A DNA stretch of 64,000 nt, taken from assembly GCA_037974965.1 (NCBI GenBank), contig JBBPFI010000003.1, forward strand, positions 310,001 to 374,000. Direction: 5' to 3'. The DNA is from Dacryopinax spathularia. Taxonomy: Eukaryota > Basidiomycota > Dacrymycetes > Dacrymycetales > Dacrymycetaceae. Under the pieces are notes generated by a model, which saw nothing but the letters and a program-made list of their open reading frames with translations, had not been told where the DNA came from and ran no database searches. Shown here one piece after another: positions 10,387 to 20,531 of the stretch. Positions within the stretch are counted from its first letter, which is position 1. Every line of letters begins with the position of its first letter. The position numbers were made by a program, and so were the translations under genes.

Positions 10387-10414
10387 CGAGACCCATGTCG
10401 CGCCTTCACTTGCC
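10387..10414 (+). repeat. Right copy of imperfect direct repeat flanking the transposon block
   Basis: Shares CGAGACCCATG at its start and ACTTGCC at its end with 1673-1696. Confidence 0.4.
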
Positions 10415-11111
10415 TCATTAGGGATGCAAGTGCTGGAATAGCTGGAATGCGGGGTCCTGCATACTGCTCGCGGTTCCGCGACGGGGTCGAGGCGCGCCCC
10501 CCTCCCGGATGCAAGTGAAAATCCAGTCGTCACGGGTGGGATTCCTGAGCGTCCTCGCGTGGCTTGAGCAGAACAGCCACCAACTCCACGTGAAAACACG
10601 GTCTGAAGTCGCGACGTAACCTCCGAACGAGCGTCAAACGGAGGCAGAAGTGATGCTTCTGTCGCACACGCTGGCCCTTTCAGGTGGTGGTCCCCTTCAA
10701 TTCCCCCAATCGTCCAATCATCGTAAGCTCGCCCCCCCTCAACTGGCAGCGGCGATAGCCCATCCGGGGCTGGCAAAACGTACGAAATCCGGAAATCGAA
10801 TGTATGCGCTGTCTCGCCAACTTCTTGGGAGGTGCATTCCCGCGGGTGGATGGTGAAGGGGGAGGGGGGCTTCGTAACTATTTTGGATCCCCCTGCTTCG
10901 ATGGAGGGGAGGGGATTGGATGATCTGACGTAGTCTTGCAACCCGGCGGGGATACGCGCTCCTTCCGCCCGTCAGCCATCAGCGATCAATCTCCCGCCGA
11001 ACCCACGCACGCAGCTGTGCACCGGCCGAATGCAGAGCACGGCATCCCACCATGTCAACCATATGTCATCAATCAATCATCGGCAGCTCCGCAGGCGGGC
11101 ACTGATGGGCG

Positions 11112-11119
11112 TATATAAA
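11112..11119 (+). promoter_or_regulatory. TATA-like element
   Basis: TATATAAA lies 81-88 bp upstream of the ATG at 11200, in GC-rich surroundings, at a spacing usual for fungal TATA boxes with a short 5' leader. Confidence 0.6.
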
Positions 11120-11199
11120 TGCTGGCACCGTCGACAAGTCACTCCCTTATCGACTCTTGCTCTCCTTCCCACCACCACCCATCACCCCGCGGAAGGACA

Positions 11200-14001
11200 A
11201 TGGATAACAAGCAGTATTATGCACCTCCACCGGGGACGCCACAGCAGTATGCGGCTCAGAGGGGGTCGCAGCAATACCCTCAGCAGCAGCAACAGCAGCA
11301 AGGCGGCTACTACGCTCCTCCAGGAGGGATGCCGCCCCCTCCGTCATACACCATGACTGCCTCCGGCTCCGGGTCGTCCTCCTCCTCTTCGAGCCGTCCT
11401 TCCCAGTCGGGCCCCGTAGTCCGGCGCACCGACCCAAGCGGCCGCACCTCGAACGAGCAAGACGCCCCGCCCAAATACACCGAAGAAGATGCTGCCGCCT
11501 TATGGCCTAACATGCCCCCTCCGCCTCCACGCCCGATCGCGCGCCTGCAAATCCCCGTATGCATACCCCAAGTCACGGCAAAGTTCGACAGTCAGTTCGC
11601 GCGCGCGTACTCGCCCGAGCTGCAGAAAGTGGGGATTGGGATGAAAGACTGGCTGGACTTTGTTGATGGGCTTAATATCGCGATCGTCTCCAGTCCGCCG
11701 TTGCGTGTGGTGGATATGGCCGGTCAGCTCGTTGGCTTCGTGTACGTCCCCTATTCACCCCTTTGCCAAAGTATATGCGTACTGATTCGCTGGCTCGATG
11801 CAGCCCGTGGCACTGGGCGATGCTAACCCAAATGCTGATCCAAACCTCGGCCCAAGTCGTCGAGCACGTCATCTCCAAGTCCCTCTCGGACAAGTACCTC
11901 CGGCGCGCGAACCAGCAGTTCTTCGAGCCCCGGGGCGTACGGGTCAGGCTGTGCAAGACGGCTGCTATGCGCGTCCTGGTGGGGAAAGACCAGCCGCAGG
12001 AAGATGAGAGTAAGGCGCTCAAGATTGCGAAGGGGATTGGGATGGGTATCGAGAATGTCGCCCTTACAATGCCTATCCCGTTCGCCTCCCGTATCATTGA
12101 GGCCATCCATGGCCCGCTCGCTCCGGTCGATTACAACTCCGGCCTTACCGTGACGCAGCGCAGGATGCAAGACCTGCAGGGCTTCATCGCCCCACTGCAA
12201 TTCGACAACCTCCCGCCCGTCAAGAACCCCGAGGACATCCTGGGCAAGATGAACGCCATAAGCGTAAAGATGGACATCGGCTTTGCCCAAAAAGCGGATA
12301 AGAAGAACAACCAGCGTCGGCGGCTTCTGGCCATCCGAACGGGACAGGAAACGTTCACCCCCGGGTTGTCGTCCGCAACGGCGAGCATGTCGAACCTCAG
12401 CTTGAGCCCGAGCTCGTCCAGGTCTGGACCGCCGTCGCCCAACTCGCAGGCTAGGTCCGCCCCGCCCTCTCCCGGGAGATATGGCCAGCAAGGGTTGGCA
12501 CCGCAGGGTGCACCAGTGCCGTATGTCCAACAAGGGCCGCAGGGGCAGTATGGCCAGCAAGGGCAAGGACAATATGGACCGAACGGACCGAACGGGTATG
12601 GTCAGCAGGTGCAAGGACAAGGGCAGTACGGCCCGAATGGACAGGTCGAGCGTGGGAGGAGCGGTGCGCCGGGAGGTTATGGGCCGCCGCCTGGGGCGCC
12701 TGGGCAGTATGGTCAGCAGCAGGGAGGGTATGGTCAGCAGCCTGGTGGATATGGGCAGCAGGGCGGTTATGGACAACAGGGCGGCTATGGCCAACAAGGA
12801 GGATATGGCCAACAAGGCGGTTATGGCCAGCAGCAAGGAGGCTATGGTCAGCAACCCGGTGGTTATGGTCAACAAGGCGGCTACGGCCAACAGCCCGGCT
12901 ATGGTCAACAAGGAGGCTACGGCCAACAGCCCGGCTATGGTCCTCAACCGGGGTACGGCGCCCCCCCACCCCCAGCACGCGAGACCTCCCGCGAGCGCAA
13001 GAAACGCCAGAAAGAAGAAAAGCGCGCCCGCTCACGCGAGAAGAAAGAACGTTCTCGTGAACGGAAGCGGGAGAAGTCGCGCGAGAAGGATATGAAGCGA
13101 CATCCGGAGCGGTATGCGCAGCAGAACCAGTATGGGCCTGGTGGCGCTGGCGGCTATGGAGGAGGGTATGGAGCACCTCCTGGGCAGTATGGACCTCCTC
13201 CCGGGCAATATGGGCCTCCTGGTCAGTACGGTCCTGCGGGTCAGTACGGACCGTCGCCTGGGCAATATGGACCTCCGGGTCAATACGGCCCTGGAGGCTA
13301 CTACAACCAACCCCGCGGCCGCGAAACCAGCAAAGAGCGCAAAGACCGCGAGAAGCGCGAGAAGAAAGACCGCGAGCGTGCGCGTTCTCTCGAGAAAAAG
13401 GAAGCGAAGCGTGCCAAGTCCCGCGAGAAACACGCCGGCGAAGACCAGTACAAAGCCGAGAAACGGATGCTTGACGAGCAAGAGCGTATGCTCAAGAAAG
13501 AAGAGGACCGGCTCAAAGGCGAGAGGAACGCGCGGTTCTTCAATGGTCTGGGAGGGGGCGATCAGGGGCCTGCGCCGACGAGGACGGTGGACGATGTCAA
13601 GTTTGAGCAGGATATGATCAAGGCGCAGAAGAAGGCGCTTAAGGACAAGTATGAGGGGAAGGAAGAGGATGGTGGGCTGCTCAAGCGGAGGGTGCTGAAG
13701 GCCGATCGGCTGGAGTATAACCAGACTTGGGATCTGGTTTGGCTCGTCGTGATCGATATTGACAGAGGTCAGTTTCTTTTTCCTGTTGTTTCGTTGATGT
13801 TCGCTGATTTCGTTTGCAGACAATGAGATCAACGGCAAGGACGTCGTCGACAACGACGACGACGTCGAAGTCGTGAAGGAGGACGACTGGAGGGAGGTAG
13901 TCAAAGCCGAACGCCGCGAAGACGAGACCTACCTCCGCGGGGAGAAAGAGCGCGGAGGGATGAAAGACTCCGAGGAGGATGTCCTCGCTCGGTACAGCTG
14001 A
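11200..14001 (+). CDS. Prion-like, RE-rich low-complexity protein, 895 aa, function unknown
   Basis: Exons 11200-11741, 11804-13767, 13820-14001. Start [11 protein letters not shown] chosen because the upstream in-frame ATG at 11119 lies at the TATA element. Order: Q/P/S-rich N-terminus; an ordered domain about residues 105-310 ([48 protein letters not shown]), the only well-conserved part; a Ser/Pro linker; a GGYGQQ array (about 480-570); an Arg/Glu/Lys block of SRERKK type; a GQYGPP array; a second RERK block; a helical charged region; a C-terminal [11 protein letters not shown] motif with acidic tail shared with the partial gene at 3-302. GYGQQ arrays with RE blocks resemble proteins that form condensates, which is inference. 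The ordered domain recalls basidiomycete hypothetical proteins without assigned role. Confidence 0.85.
12702..12965 (+). repeat. Coding tandem repeat, GGYGQQ array
   Basis: About fourteen units of 15-21 bp encode GGYGQQ or PGYGQQ variants in frame within the 11200 gene. Third positions vary (GGCTAT, GGATAT, GGTTAT), so the array is kept at protein level and not from a very recent DNA expansion. A second, shorter GQYGPP array lies at about 13180-13300. Confidence 0.85.
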
Positions 14002-14733
14002 AGGAAGCACGCGGGCACGTGCGTCGGATCGGGTATGAAAGTTAGACTCATGTTGAAACGCAACTGTGTACAACAGGATGTTGTATGTCCAGAAACTCAT
14101 GTGCGGAAATAACGATCGAATGTTTTGTACCGTGTCTTGCCTGATGTGTTGGGCGTGGGAGCTTGCCTGTCGAGGTCCACAATAGTCGGGGAACTACTCG
14201 CCAAGACAAGCCAAGACAAGCTTTCGAGCGGCTAATAGCTGTTTTGATCGACCGATTGTGCTGAAATAAGCACTTCATATATTTCTCACCTCGCCTTCCA
14301 CACCGTCCAGGTTGATGCCCGCCTCGAACAGCACGAAACGCAGTGTGCCTGCGTCCGTGCACAGGAAGGCGCTCACGTGTTTCAGGGTTTGTCGCTCAAC
14401 CCTCCATCCCTCGGCCAGCGCGGGCTTCGGGCTTCCACCAACCACCAGGGTTCCCCAACTTGCGCGCCTTCTCCCGCCTTCGCATGGAGGCGATGCTCCT
14501 TCAGCCACGCATTTCTCTACATTTGTGTCACTTGCTTGAATAGGCAATGCTAGAACTGCAGTACTTACACCTCGTACGGTCGGATGGCGTGAGACTCTGC
14601 GCCGACGGGGCGATGTTGGGCTCGTATGAGGCTGGAACTGTATTCGGCGAGGAATTGTCGGGCATGCCAAATCCTGGGCAGGTGAACCCCGCACTCTGAA
14701 CTTGAGTCTGCCATGTTATGGAGGGCTTCTACC
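14002..14733. other. Intergenic stretch, no gene seen
   Basis: About 730 bp between the 11200 gene and the TATA element of the ferritin-like gene. Frames on either strand (for example 14275-14694 minus) show no recognisable protein and begin without a clear ATG context. Expected to hold the 3' untranslated region and the upstream promoter. Confidence 0.45.
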
Positions 14734-14740
14734 TATAAAT
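14734..14740 (+). promoter_or_regulatory. TATA box of ferritin-like gene 1
   Basis: TATAAAT lies 101-107 bp upstream of the ATG at 14841. The paralogue on the other strand has TATAAAT at nearly the same distance. Confidence 0.65.
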
Positions 14741-14840
14741 GCATGGCTGGAATGCCGGGGAAAAAACTCCAACAAGCAATTCCCAACCCCTCCTCCAAGA
14801 AGCCGCTGCACCTTCCTCAACAAGAACATCTCTTTTCAAG

Positions 14841-15965
14841 ATGCACGGCTCTCTCCTCACTGCCGCCGCCACGATCGGCCTCGCTGCCATGGGCGTCTCT
14901 GCCGCACCCTCCCGTCGCTGGGGCAGCGGAAGCGGCTCTGGCTCTAGTGGATCTGGCTCGAGCAACGGCTCGCCTTTCCCTCTCGCCGATGGCTTCCCTA
15001 CCCCTACCCCCCAGCAACTCCAGCAGATCGAGATCGGCGCCCATGGCACGCTCTCAAATGCCACCCCGCCCGCGAACATCTCCGCGCAGGGCCTGGTCAA
15101 CCTCCGCCTGATCGACTTTGCCGAGCGTATCGAGGCTGTCTACTTCGAGCAGTTCCTGACCAACGTCACCACCGGTGTTCCCGGCTACGAGCTGCCAGAC
15201 TGGGTGGACTATGACTACTTTGTCAACTTCCTCACTGTTACCCAACACGTTGAGGAGCTGCACAACCTGAACGCGGTCAACGCGCTCGCGCACTTCAACC
15301 AGACCCCGATCGAGCCTTGCACGACGTACCACTTCCCCGTGTCCAACTTCGAGCAGGCCGTGACGCTCGCGATGACGTTCACGTCCAACGTGTTCGGTGT
15401 CCTCGGCGAGGTCGTCCAGATCTTCGCGCAGAACGGCGATACCGGCCTGGTCCGCGGTGTCGTCCAGACCGTCGCGAACGAGGGCGAGCAGAACGGCTTC
15501 TTCCGCTACTTGCTCGGCCGCGTGCCCGACGAGCTCCCCTTCACCACTGTGTCCAACCGCGACTTTGCCTTCACGGCTCTGCAGGGCTTTGTCGACCCCG
15601 CCTCGTGCCCAAACATCGACATCATCGCTGCTGACCTGAAGACCTTCGCCCACGTCGCTTTCCTCGACATGCCCACGGGTAAGACCCAGGACGTCCGCCT
15701 CTCGCTGTCCAAGGACAAGTGGACCGACGGCAAGGCGTACAACGTCGTCTACGTCAACCAGCTCAACAACCCCGTCGTCGTCCCTGCCACCTATGTCTCG
15801 CAGGACGACAGCTCGGTGATCATCAAGGCTACCTTCCCCTTCGACGAGCACCTGATGAACGGCCTGACGATCGCGTCCGTCACTGACCAGGCTGGGCCCT
15901 TCGCCAACGTTGACGCTGTTGCCGCTGCTGCCGTCTGGGCTCCCGCTTTCGCCGTTGTCAACTAA
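14841..15965 (+). CDS. Secreted ferritin-like domain protein, Rds1/LsdA type (paralogue 1)
   Basis: Single exon, 374 residues. Start at MHGSLLTAAATIGLAAMG, a clear signal peptide ending near VSA-AP; longer in-frame upstream sequence lies in the leader behind the TATA box. A short Gly/Ser linker (GSGSGSSGSG) precedes the conserved region from PLADGFPTPTPQQLQQIEIG. Helices with LRLIDFAERIEAVYFEQFL, TQHVEELHNL and VANEGEQNGFFRYLLG give the Glu and Glu-x-x-His residues of a ferritin-like four-helix fold. Family members include S. pombe Rds1 (stress and starvation regulated) and Aspergillus LsdA (sexual development); the biochemical activity is not established. Many N-x-S/T sites fit secretion. 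About three quarters identical to the convergent gene at 16457-17536. Confidence 0.9.
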   Translation: MHGSLLTAAATIGLAAMGVSAAPSRRWGSGSGSGSSGSGSSNGSPFPLADGFPTPTPQQLQQIEIGAHGTLSNATPPANISAQGLVNLRLIDFAERIEAVYFEQFLTNVTTGVPGYELPDWVDYDYFVNFLTVTQHVEELHNLNAVNALAHFNQTPIEPCTTYHFPVSNFEQAVTLAMTFTSNVFGVLGEVVQIFAQNGDTGLVRGVVQTVANEGEQNGFFRYLLGRVPDELPFTTVSNRDFAFTALQGFVDPASCPNIDIIAADLKTFAHVAFLDMPTGKTQDVRLSLSKDKWTDGKAYNVVYVNQLNNPVVVPATYVSQDDSSVIIKATFPFDEHLMNGLTIASVTDQAGPFANVDAVAAAAVWAPAFAVVN

Positions 15966-16456
15966 ACGTGAGCGAAACGTGCACTTCCTTCGAAAAGCTC
16001 GCATTATATGTAAACATTCGTTTGTTACAACAAGGACTCTATCCTATGTAGATTGTAATCTTCAAAGGGTATTTGCAAATGTTACTATTATGGACTGTAC
16101 CTCATAACTTCCTCCTGTCCGTATTCGGCTTCCACACTGCCTTTTACGGTGGGAACCCAGGATCGACGGAAAGAGCCGAAAATCAGGTCATTTGCGTAAG
16201 AAAGGTAACGCCTCAGAAGGCTCCAGAAAGAAGATCGGCCGTTGTGCAATCGGATCCGACGATCCCGAGCTTCGCGATAACTCACTGCATGTGAAAATCT
16301 CTTCGCGATAATCAGCAAAGTCGCGTCATGTTCTTGTCTGCTGATCGTTCGGCGCATACATGCTGCTAGATGTATGCGCGAGAAATTGTGTTTGTTCAGT
16401 CATCGTCATTGCACACATTGTCCAGTCGTTACAACATGGCATCCCGGTATGTACTT
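15966..16456. other. Shared 3' region of convergent ferritin-like genes
   Basis: About 490 bp between the stops of two convergent paralogues. No ORF is supported. It contains the hairpin at 16352-16379, about 85 bp from the shoulder of the minus-strand gene's stop. Confidence 0.5.
16352..16379. repeat. Inverted repeat, 10-bp arms and 8-nt loop
   Basis: GCGCATACAT (16352-16361), loop GCTGCTAG, then ATGTATGCGC (16370-16379), a perfect stem between two convergent genes. It may serve 3' end formation, or only be a chance stem. Confidence 0.75.
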
Positions 16457-17536
16457 TTAGTTAACAACGATGAACGCCGGTGCCCAGATCGCAGCGGCGG
16501 ACACAGCGTCCACATCGGCAAACGGCCCACTTGAGTTCGTCACAGCCGCGATGGTGAGCCCGTTCAGGAGATGCTCCGTATATGGGAAAAGCGCCTTGAG
16601 CGTGACGGTGCTGTCATCGCTGCTCACGTAGCATGCGGACTCGACAACGGGCGTGTTGAGCTGGCTGATGTAGACGACATAGTAGTTCGTCCCGTCGACA
16701 TACTTGTCCTTCGCGACGGCGAACTTGATCTCCTCTGTCTTGGCCTCGGGTGTGCTGAGGAGAGTGAGCGCGTCGAACGTCTTGATGTCCTTCTGAATGA
16801 GGTCGATGTTGGGGCAGGAGGAGGGGTCGACGAAGCCCTGCAAGGCGGTGAAGGAGAACTCGCGCGTCGAGACGGTCGTGAATGGCAGCTCGTCCGGAAC
16901 GCGGCCGAGCAGGTAGCGGAGGAAGCCATTCTGCTCGCCTTCGTTCGCTACGACTTGGACTATATGCCGGGTGAGCGCGACATCGCCGTTCTGCGCGAAG
17001 ATCTGGACGATCTCGCCGAGCAGACCAAAGACGTTGGACGTGAAGGTCATCGCTAGCGTCACGGCTTCCTTGAAGTTCGATACGGGGAAGTTGTACTTCG
17101 TGCATGGCTCGATCGCCGTTTGGTTGAAGTGCGCAAGAGCAGTGACGGCGTCGAGGTTGTGCAGCTCCTCAACATGTTGCGTGACCGTGAGGAAGTTGAC
17201 AAAGTAGTCGTAGTCTACCCATGAGGGGAGCTCATACCCGGGTACGCCGCTGGTGACGTTATAGAGGAACTCGGCAAAGTACACAGCCTCGATACGTTCG
17301 CCGAAGTCGAGCAGGCGAAGGTTGACGAGGCCCTGGTCGGAGATCGTCGCGGGAGGGGAGGAGTTGGAGAGTGAGCCGTGAGCGCCAAGCTCGATCTGTT
17401 GGAGCTGTTGAGGCGTGGGGTTGGGGAAGCCGTCCGACAAAGGGAGGGGGTCAGACGTGTCGCGCGCCTGAGGTGCAGCGTAGGCGCCAACAGCGGCGAG
17501 ACCAACAGCGGCGGAGGCGAAGAGCTGAGTGCGCAT
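16457..17536 (-). CDS. Secreted ferritin-like domain protein, Rds1/LsdA type (paralogue 2)
   Basis: Single exon, 359 residues, signal peptide MRTQLFASAAVGLAAVGAYA. It lacks the Gly/Ser linker of paralogue 1, and from PLPLSDGFPNPTPQQLQQIE it aligns along the whole length to the same ending (WAPAFIVVN against WAPAFAVVN). The helix residues LRLLDFGERIEAVYFAEFL, TQHVEELHNL and VANEGEQNGFLRYLLG are kept. The convergent arrangement indicates an inverted local duplication. Like its sister it has TATAAAT about 106 bp upstream of ATG, so basal promoter layout was duplicated too. Function as for paralogue 1. Confidence 0.9.
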   Translation of the reverse strand: MRTQLFASAAVGLAAVGAYAAPQARDTSDPLPLSDGFPNPTPQQLQQIELGAHGSLSNSSPPATISDQGLVNLRLLDFGERIEAVYFAEFLYNVTSGVPGYELPSWVDYDYFVNFLTVTQHVEELHNLDAVTALAHFNQTAIEPCTKYNFPVSNFKEAVTLAMTFTSNVFGLLGEIVQIFAQNGDVALTRHIVQVVANEGEQNGFLRYLLGRVPDELPFTTVSTREFSFTALQGFVDPSSCPNIDLIQKDIKTFDALTLLSTPEAKTEEIKFAVAKDKYVDGTNYYVVYISQLNTPVVESACYVSSDDSTVTLKALFPYTEHLLNGLTIAAVTNSSGPFADVDAVSAAAIWAPAFIVVN

Positions 17537-18644
17537 GATGATAATGATGCGAGGGGGTTGTAGATGTATGCTGTAGATGTGGTGTGGGGCAGAGGGGGGG
17601 AAAGGTTCTGCACGGGGCTTTTCGAGAGCAAAACGCGCTGCATTTATACGACAGACGCGCTGTCACCTGTTGTCTTCCAGAAAGGCTTGTTTGCCGCCCG
17701 AAATGGGAGACATGGCTGAACGGAGCACGGAATGCGGAGGGGAAAGAAGGGGGCGGCGTGACCCATCATCAGGAATCGAGACGCGTCCGAGTGTGTGACT
17801 TCCCATTATGACGCAGGCACCGATTCCTGTCACACTCAGTCACGATTGAGGAACATCAGAGGAATGGGGGGATGTTCTTCTGAGGATCGTAAATAGCCAC
17901 GACGGCCACGGATATCCGCCGATTGGTCCATCGGCCGCAGACGTCGAAGTCGTGAGAACTCTGAACGCTCCCCGCGCACCGCCTTCCGAGGACAGACGTC
18001 TTTGTAAAAAGAGGGAGGTTCATCATCATCATTTGCGGTTTCGGGGCCCGAGGAGATTGCACGCACGTTTTCGGTCCAGAGTCCGCCAGTCAGCCTTCGT
18101 AGTGGAGAGGCTGTAGGCGCATATATCGAGCCAAAAAGATGTGTGTCCGATCCACAAGTTAGACAGCGGTAGTGGTGGTAGACGGTGGCTGCTGTCTAAG
18201 GGACTCGCAGAGAGTTCGGAATGGGGTCCGATGAGACAGACAAAGACGAGGCCCGTGACAAGCCATTTTCAACCGCAGAACGATGCGGGGCGGGTCAGTA
18301 CTTGCAGTCCCTTTTACCGTACACTCAGCATACAGCCATTCATGTTTCGCATGGTTCGCCTGCATGATTCGGTTGCAAGCATGTTGTGGCGGGGAGAGTC
18401 AATGCTGATACCTTGGCATGCCTACCATACATGCGCTCGTGGTTTGCAGCGAGATCGAACCACTTCCCTAGTTGGACCCAATTACTTCATCCGGTTGAAC
18501 CTGACCTGAACTTGCAATACGACTCGTGAGGCGAATGAAGAGCTTTGAATATGTACTTATGGTCACTGAAAGACCAGAAGCGGAAATACAGGATTTTATT
18601 TGCGCTAGTAGTTTTGTAGAGAAAGTCCTCCGCAAGCCAGGCAA
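17537..18644. other. Intergenic stretch, no gene seen
   Basis: About 1.1 kb between the start of ferritin-like gene 2 and the 3' end of cytochrome c1. Apart from the TATA box at 17642-17648 I see no feature. Frames at 18141-18509 and others have no recognisable content. Confidence 0.45.
17642..17648 (-). promoter_or_regulatory. TATA box of ferritin-like gene 2
   Basis: TATAAAT on the minus strand, 106-112 bp upstream of the ATG at 17536, mirroring the element of the paralogue at 14734. Confidence 0.65.
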
Positions 18645-19958
18645 TTATTGAGGAGGGTTGTATACTGCGCACGAAGCTAAATCAGCAAGAGCATATATGC
18701 AGGAAGGCAGGGACAAACGTACTCAGCTTCCTGGTCTTGATAAGGCTCCACTTGAAGCGCTTGACGTACAGGCTGATTGCGGTGAGGGTGGAGAGGATGA
18801 TCATGGCCTGCATGCCGATACGCTTGCGGGTGTCGTGCTCGGGTTCGGCGGCCCAGTTGAGGAAGGTGACGACGTCCTTTGCCATCTGTGAGGTGGTTGC
18901 CGGGGTTCCTATATGAGAGTTAGCACAATACTGGACGCATATAGATGGAAGATAGACGTACCGTCCCCGTACTCAACCAGGCCGTCGAACAGAACACGAG
19001 CCATGGAGATGGCACCACCGGGGAAGTATGGGTTGTAGTTCATGCCCTCACGGATCTCGACACCAGCAGGCGGATCAACGTAGCCAGTCAAGAGCGAGAA
19101 CACGTAGTCCTGGTCGCCAAGACATATCAGCGGATATCCAACCATGAACAAGCGCTGATTGGCTTACACAACCACCATGGCGAGCCTTGATGATCAAGCT
19201 CAGATCAGGGGGCAGAGCACCTCCGTTACCTGCACGAGCAGCCTCCTCGTTCGCGTACGGCCGTGGCATGTAGTCAGACAGCTTTCCAGGGCGCTGGAAC
19301 ATCTCGCCCTCATCGTTCGGCCCATCCTCGTACTCAACCTCCTCGGCCATCGCCTTCACCTCATCGACGGTGTGCGAAACACCAACAAGGTTTCGCCATG
19401 CGATACGATCGAGAGAGTGGCAGGCAGCGCAGACCTCGCGATAGACCTGGTATCCACGACGAATACTAGACCGCTGTATCAGATACCGCACATGTAAACA
19501 AGGCGCGACAAGACGCACCTGGCATGATCGAACGAATCCAAGTATCCGGAATGGCTCCAAGGATAGTGAGTAGGATGAAGACCCTCCTCGGCAGGGGTGT
19601 TGGCGCTAGCCTCGGGCAGGAAAGGGATGGAGCCGTAGAGATGGGTGTACCAGGCGATAGTGCCGGCAGAGATGAGGGCGAAGGTTAGAGGAAGGGCATT
19701 GCTTGACAACGACTGTACCGACTCCTCGTCAGTTATAGCCTTATATGTGTATACCAGCAGACGTACAGAACGAGTAGAAGCTTGAGCCGAGGCGAATCGG
19801 GCCTACGATAATGACGTCTTTTCAGCATCGAGTTGTTGATGGCTCGCCTCTCACGACAGCGAGGAGGACGCGTTGAAACTGCCTACCTGGACGTTGACTG
19901 GTCTGCTCAACAGCCTAGCAGAAGCTCCCAGGCTCCTGGAGGAGAGCCTCGAGAACAT
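18645..19958 (-). CDS. CYT1: Cytochrome c1, mitochondrial complex III
   Basis: Seven exons: 19887-19958, 19767-19802, 19519-19712, 19168-19465, 18962-19109, 18723-18908, 18645-18664; 317 residues. The protein carries electrons from the Rieske iron-sulfur protein to cytochrome c in the bc1 complex of the inner membrane. The N-terminus [20 protein letters not shown] is an Arg/Ser-rich presequence, followed by a hydrophobic bipartite sorting segment ([17 protein letters not shown]). [24 protein letters not shown] holds the CxxCH haem site. [37 protein letters not shown] (axial Met region) and [20 protein letters not shown] follow. A C-terminal membrane anchor ([19 protein letters not shown]) ends at KTRKLIYNPPQ. 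Two very small exons (36 and 20 nt) are easily missed by gene finders. Confidence 0.96.
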
Positions 19959-20531
19959 GACAGTTGAGGAAGGACGTCCGAAGGGAGGGTGTGGCCTTCT
20001 GCCTATTCACGCAGCTTGTGAGGTAGGGTGTGCAATGCTCGATTGGGACGACGAGTGCTTCCGAGAACGTCGATGTGCTCACCACCCGCACCACCCGGCA
20101 TTGGCCGGCCCTAACGCACGGACCCTCTTTCACTCCAGCCAATCAACGTACATCAATTCCGTCGCGACACACACTTGCAACTTCAGCATTGTTTGGACTC
20201 AAAAGTCGCTCTATTAGGCACTACCAGACAATATCACAACACAAGCACTGATGTTACAAAGACCAGAGAGCGTGAGGGGCGCCGGAGAAAAGGGACCGCC
20301 GCAGCCAAATTCAAAAGCGCAAGAAAGGAAAACAAATATACCATGTGACATCATCGACTTGATGATGGCAACAGCACGGAGCACAATTATGAACATATGT
20401 TCTGCTGCAGCGCAAACAAGCGCGCATCGAAATGGGAGCAAACTGGGGGAAATCTTCGTGAATGATATGTACAATTGTCGCTCGGCGACCGAAACCGAAC
20501 CCAGATGATTGAAGATGAGGGAAAGAGGGCA
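19959..20531. other. Intergenic stretch upstream of cytochrome c1
   Basis: About 570 bp between the cytochrome c1 start and the stop of the Far1-like gene. No ORF with recognisable content. Should contain the cytochrome c1 promoter and the 3' end of the Far1-like gene. Confidence 0.5.

Larger units (their letters stand above)
1673..10414 (-). mobile_element. KDZ-type (Kyakuja-Dileera-Zisupton) DNA transposon with accessory genes, borders tentative
   Basis: The block holds a KDZ transposase gene (6630-10154, minus), two further intact minus-strand genes (4200-5867 and 2186-3759) and a small plus-strand gene (1752-2151). All share a CGAG-rich base style unlike the host genes on either side. 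KDZ elements are a fungal DNA transposon class with an RNase H-fold transposase. I found no convincing terminal inverted repeats. The stated borders are a pair of imperfect direct repeats starting with the same 11-mer CGAGACCCATG at 1673-1696 and 10387-10414. They sit just outside the outermost genes, but they may be chance or part of the flanks. One element carrying all four genes, or two adjacent elements meeting near 6.3 kb, both remain possible. Confidence 0.65.
10155..11199. other. Right border of transposon block and promoter of the 11200 gene
   Basis: The minus frame open at 10369-10941 and others here show no recognisable protein. The transposase promoter should lie in the first 230 bp. 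The right direct repeat (10387-10414) marks the tentative border. The TATA-like element of the next gene is at 11112-11119. Confidence 0.45.
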
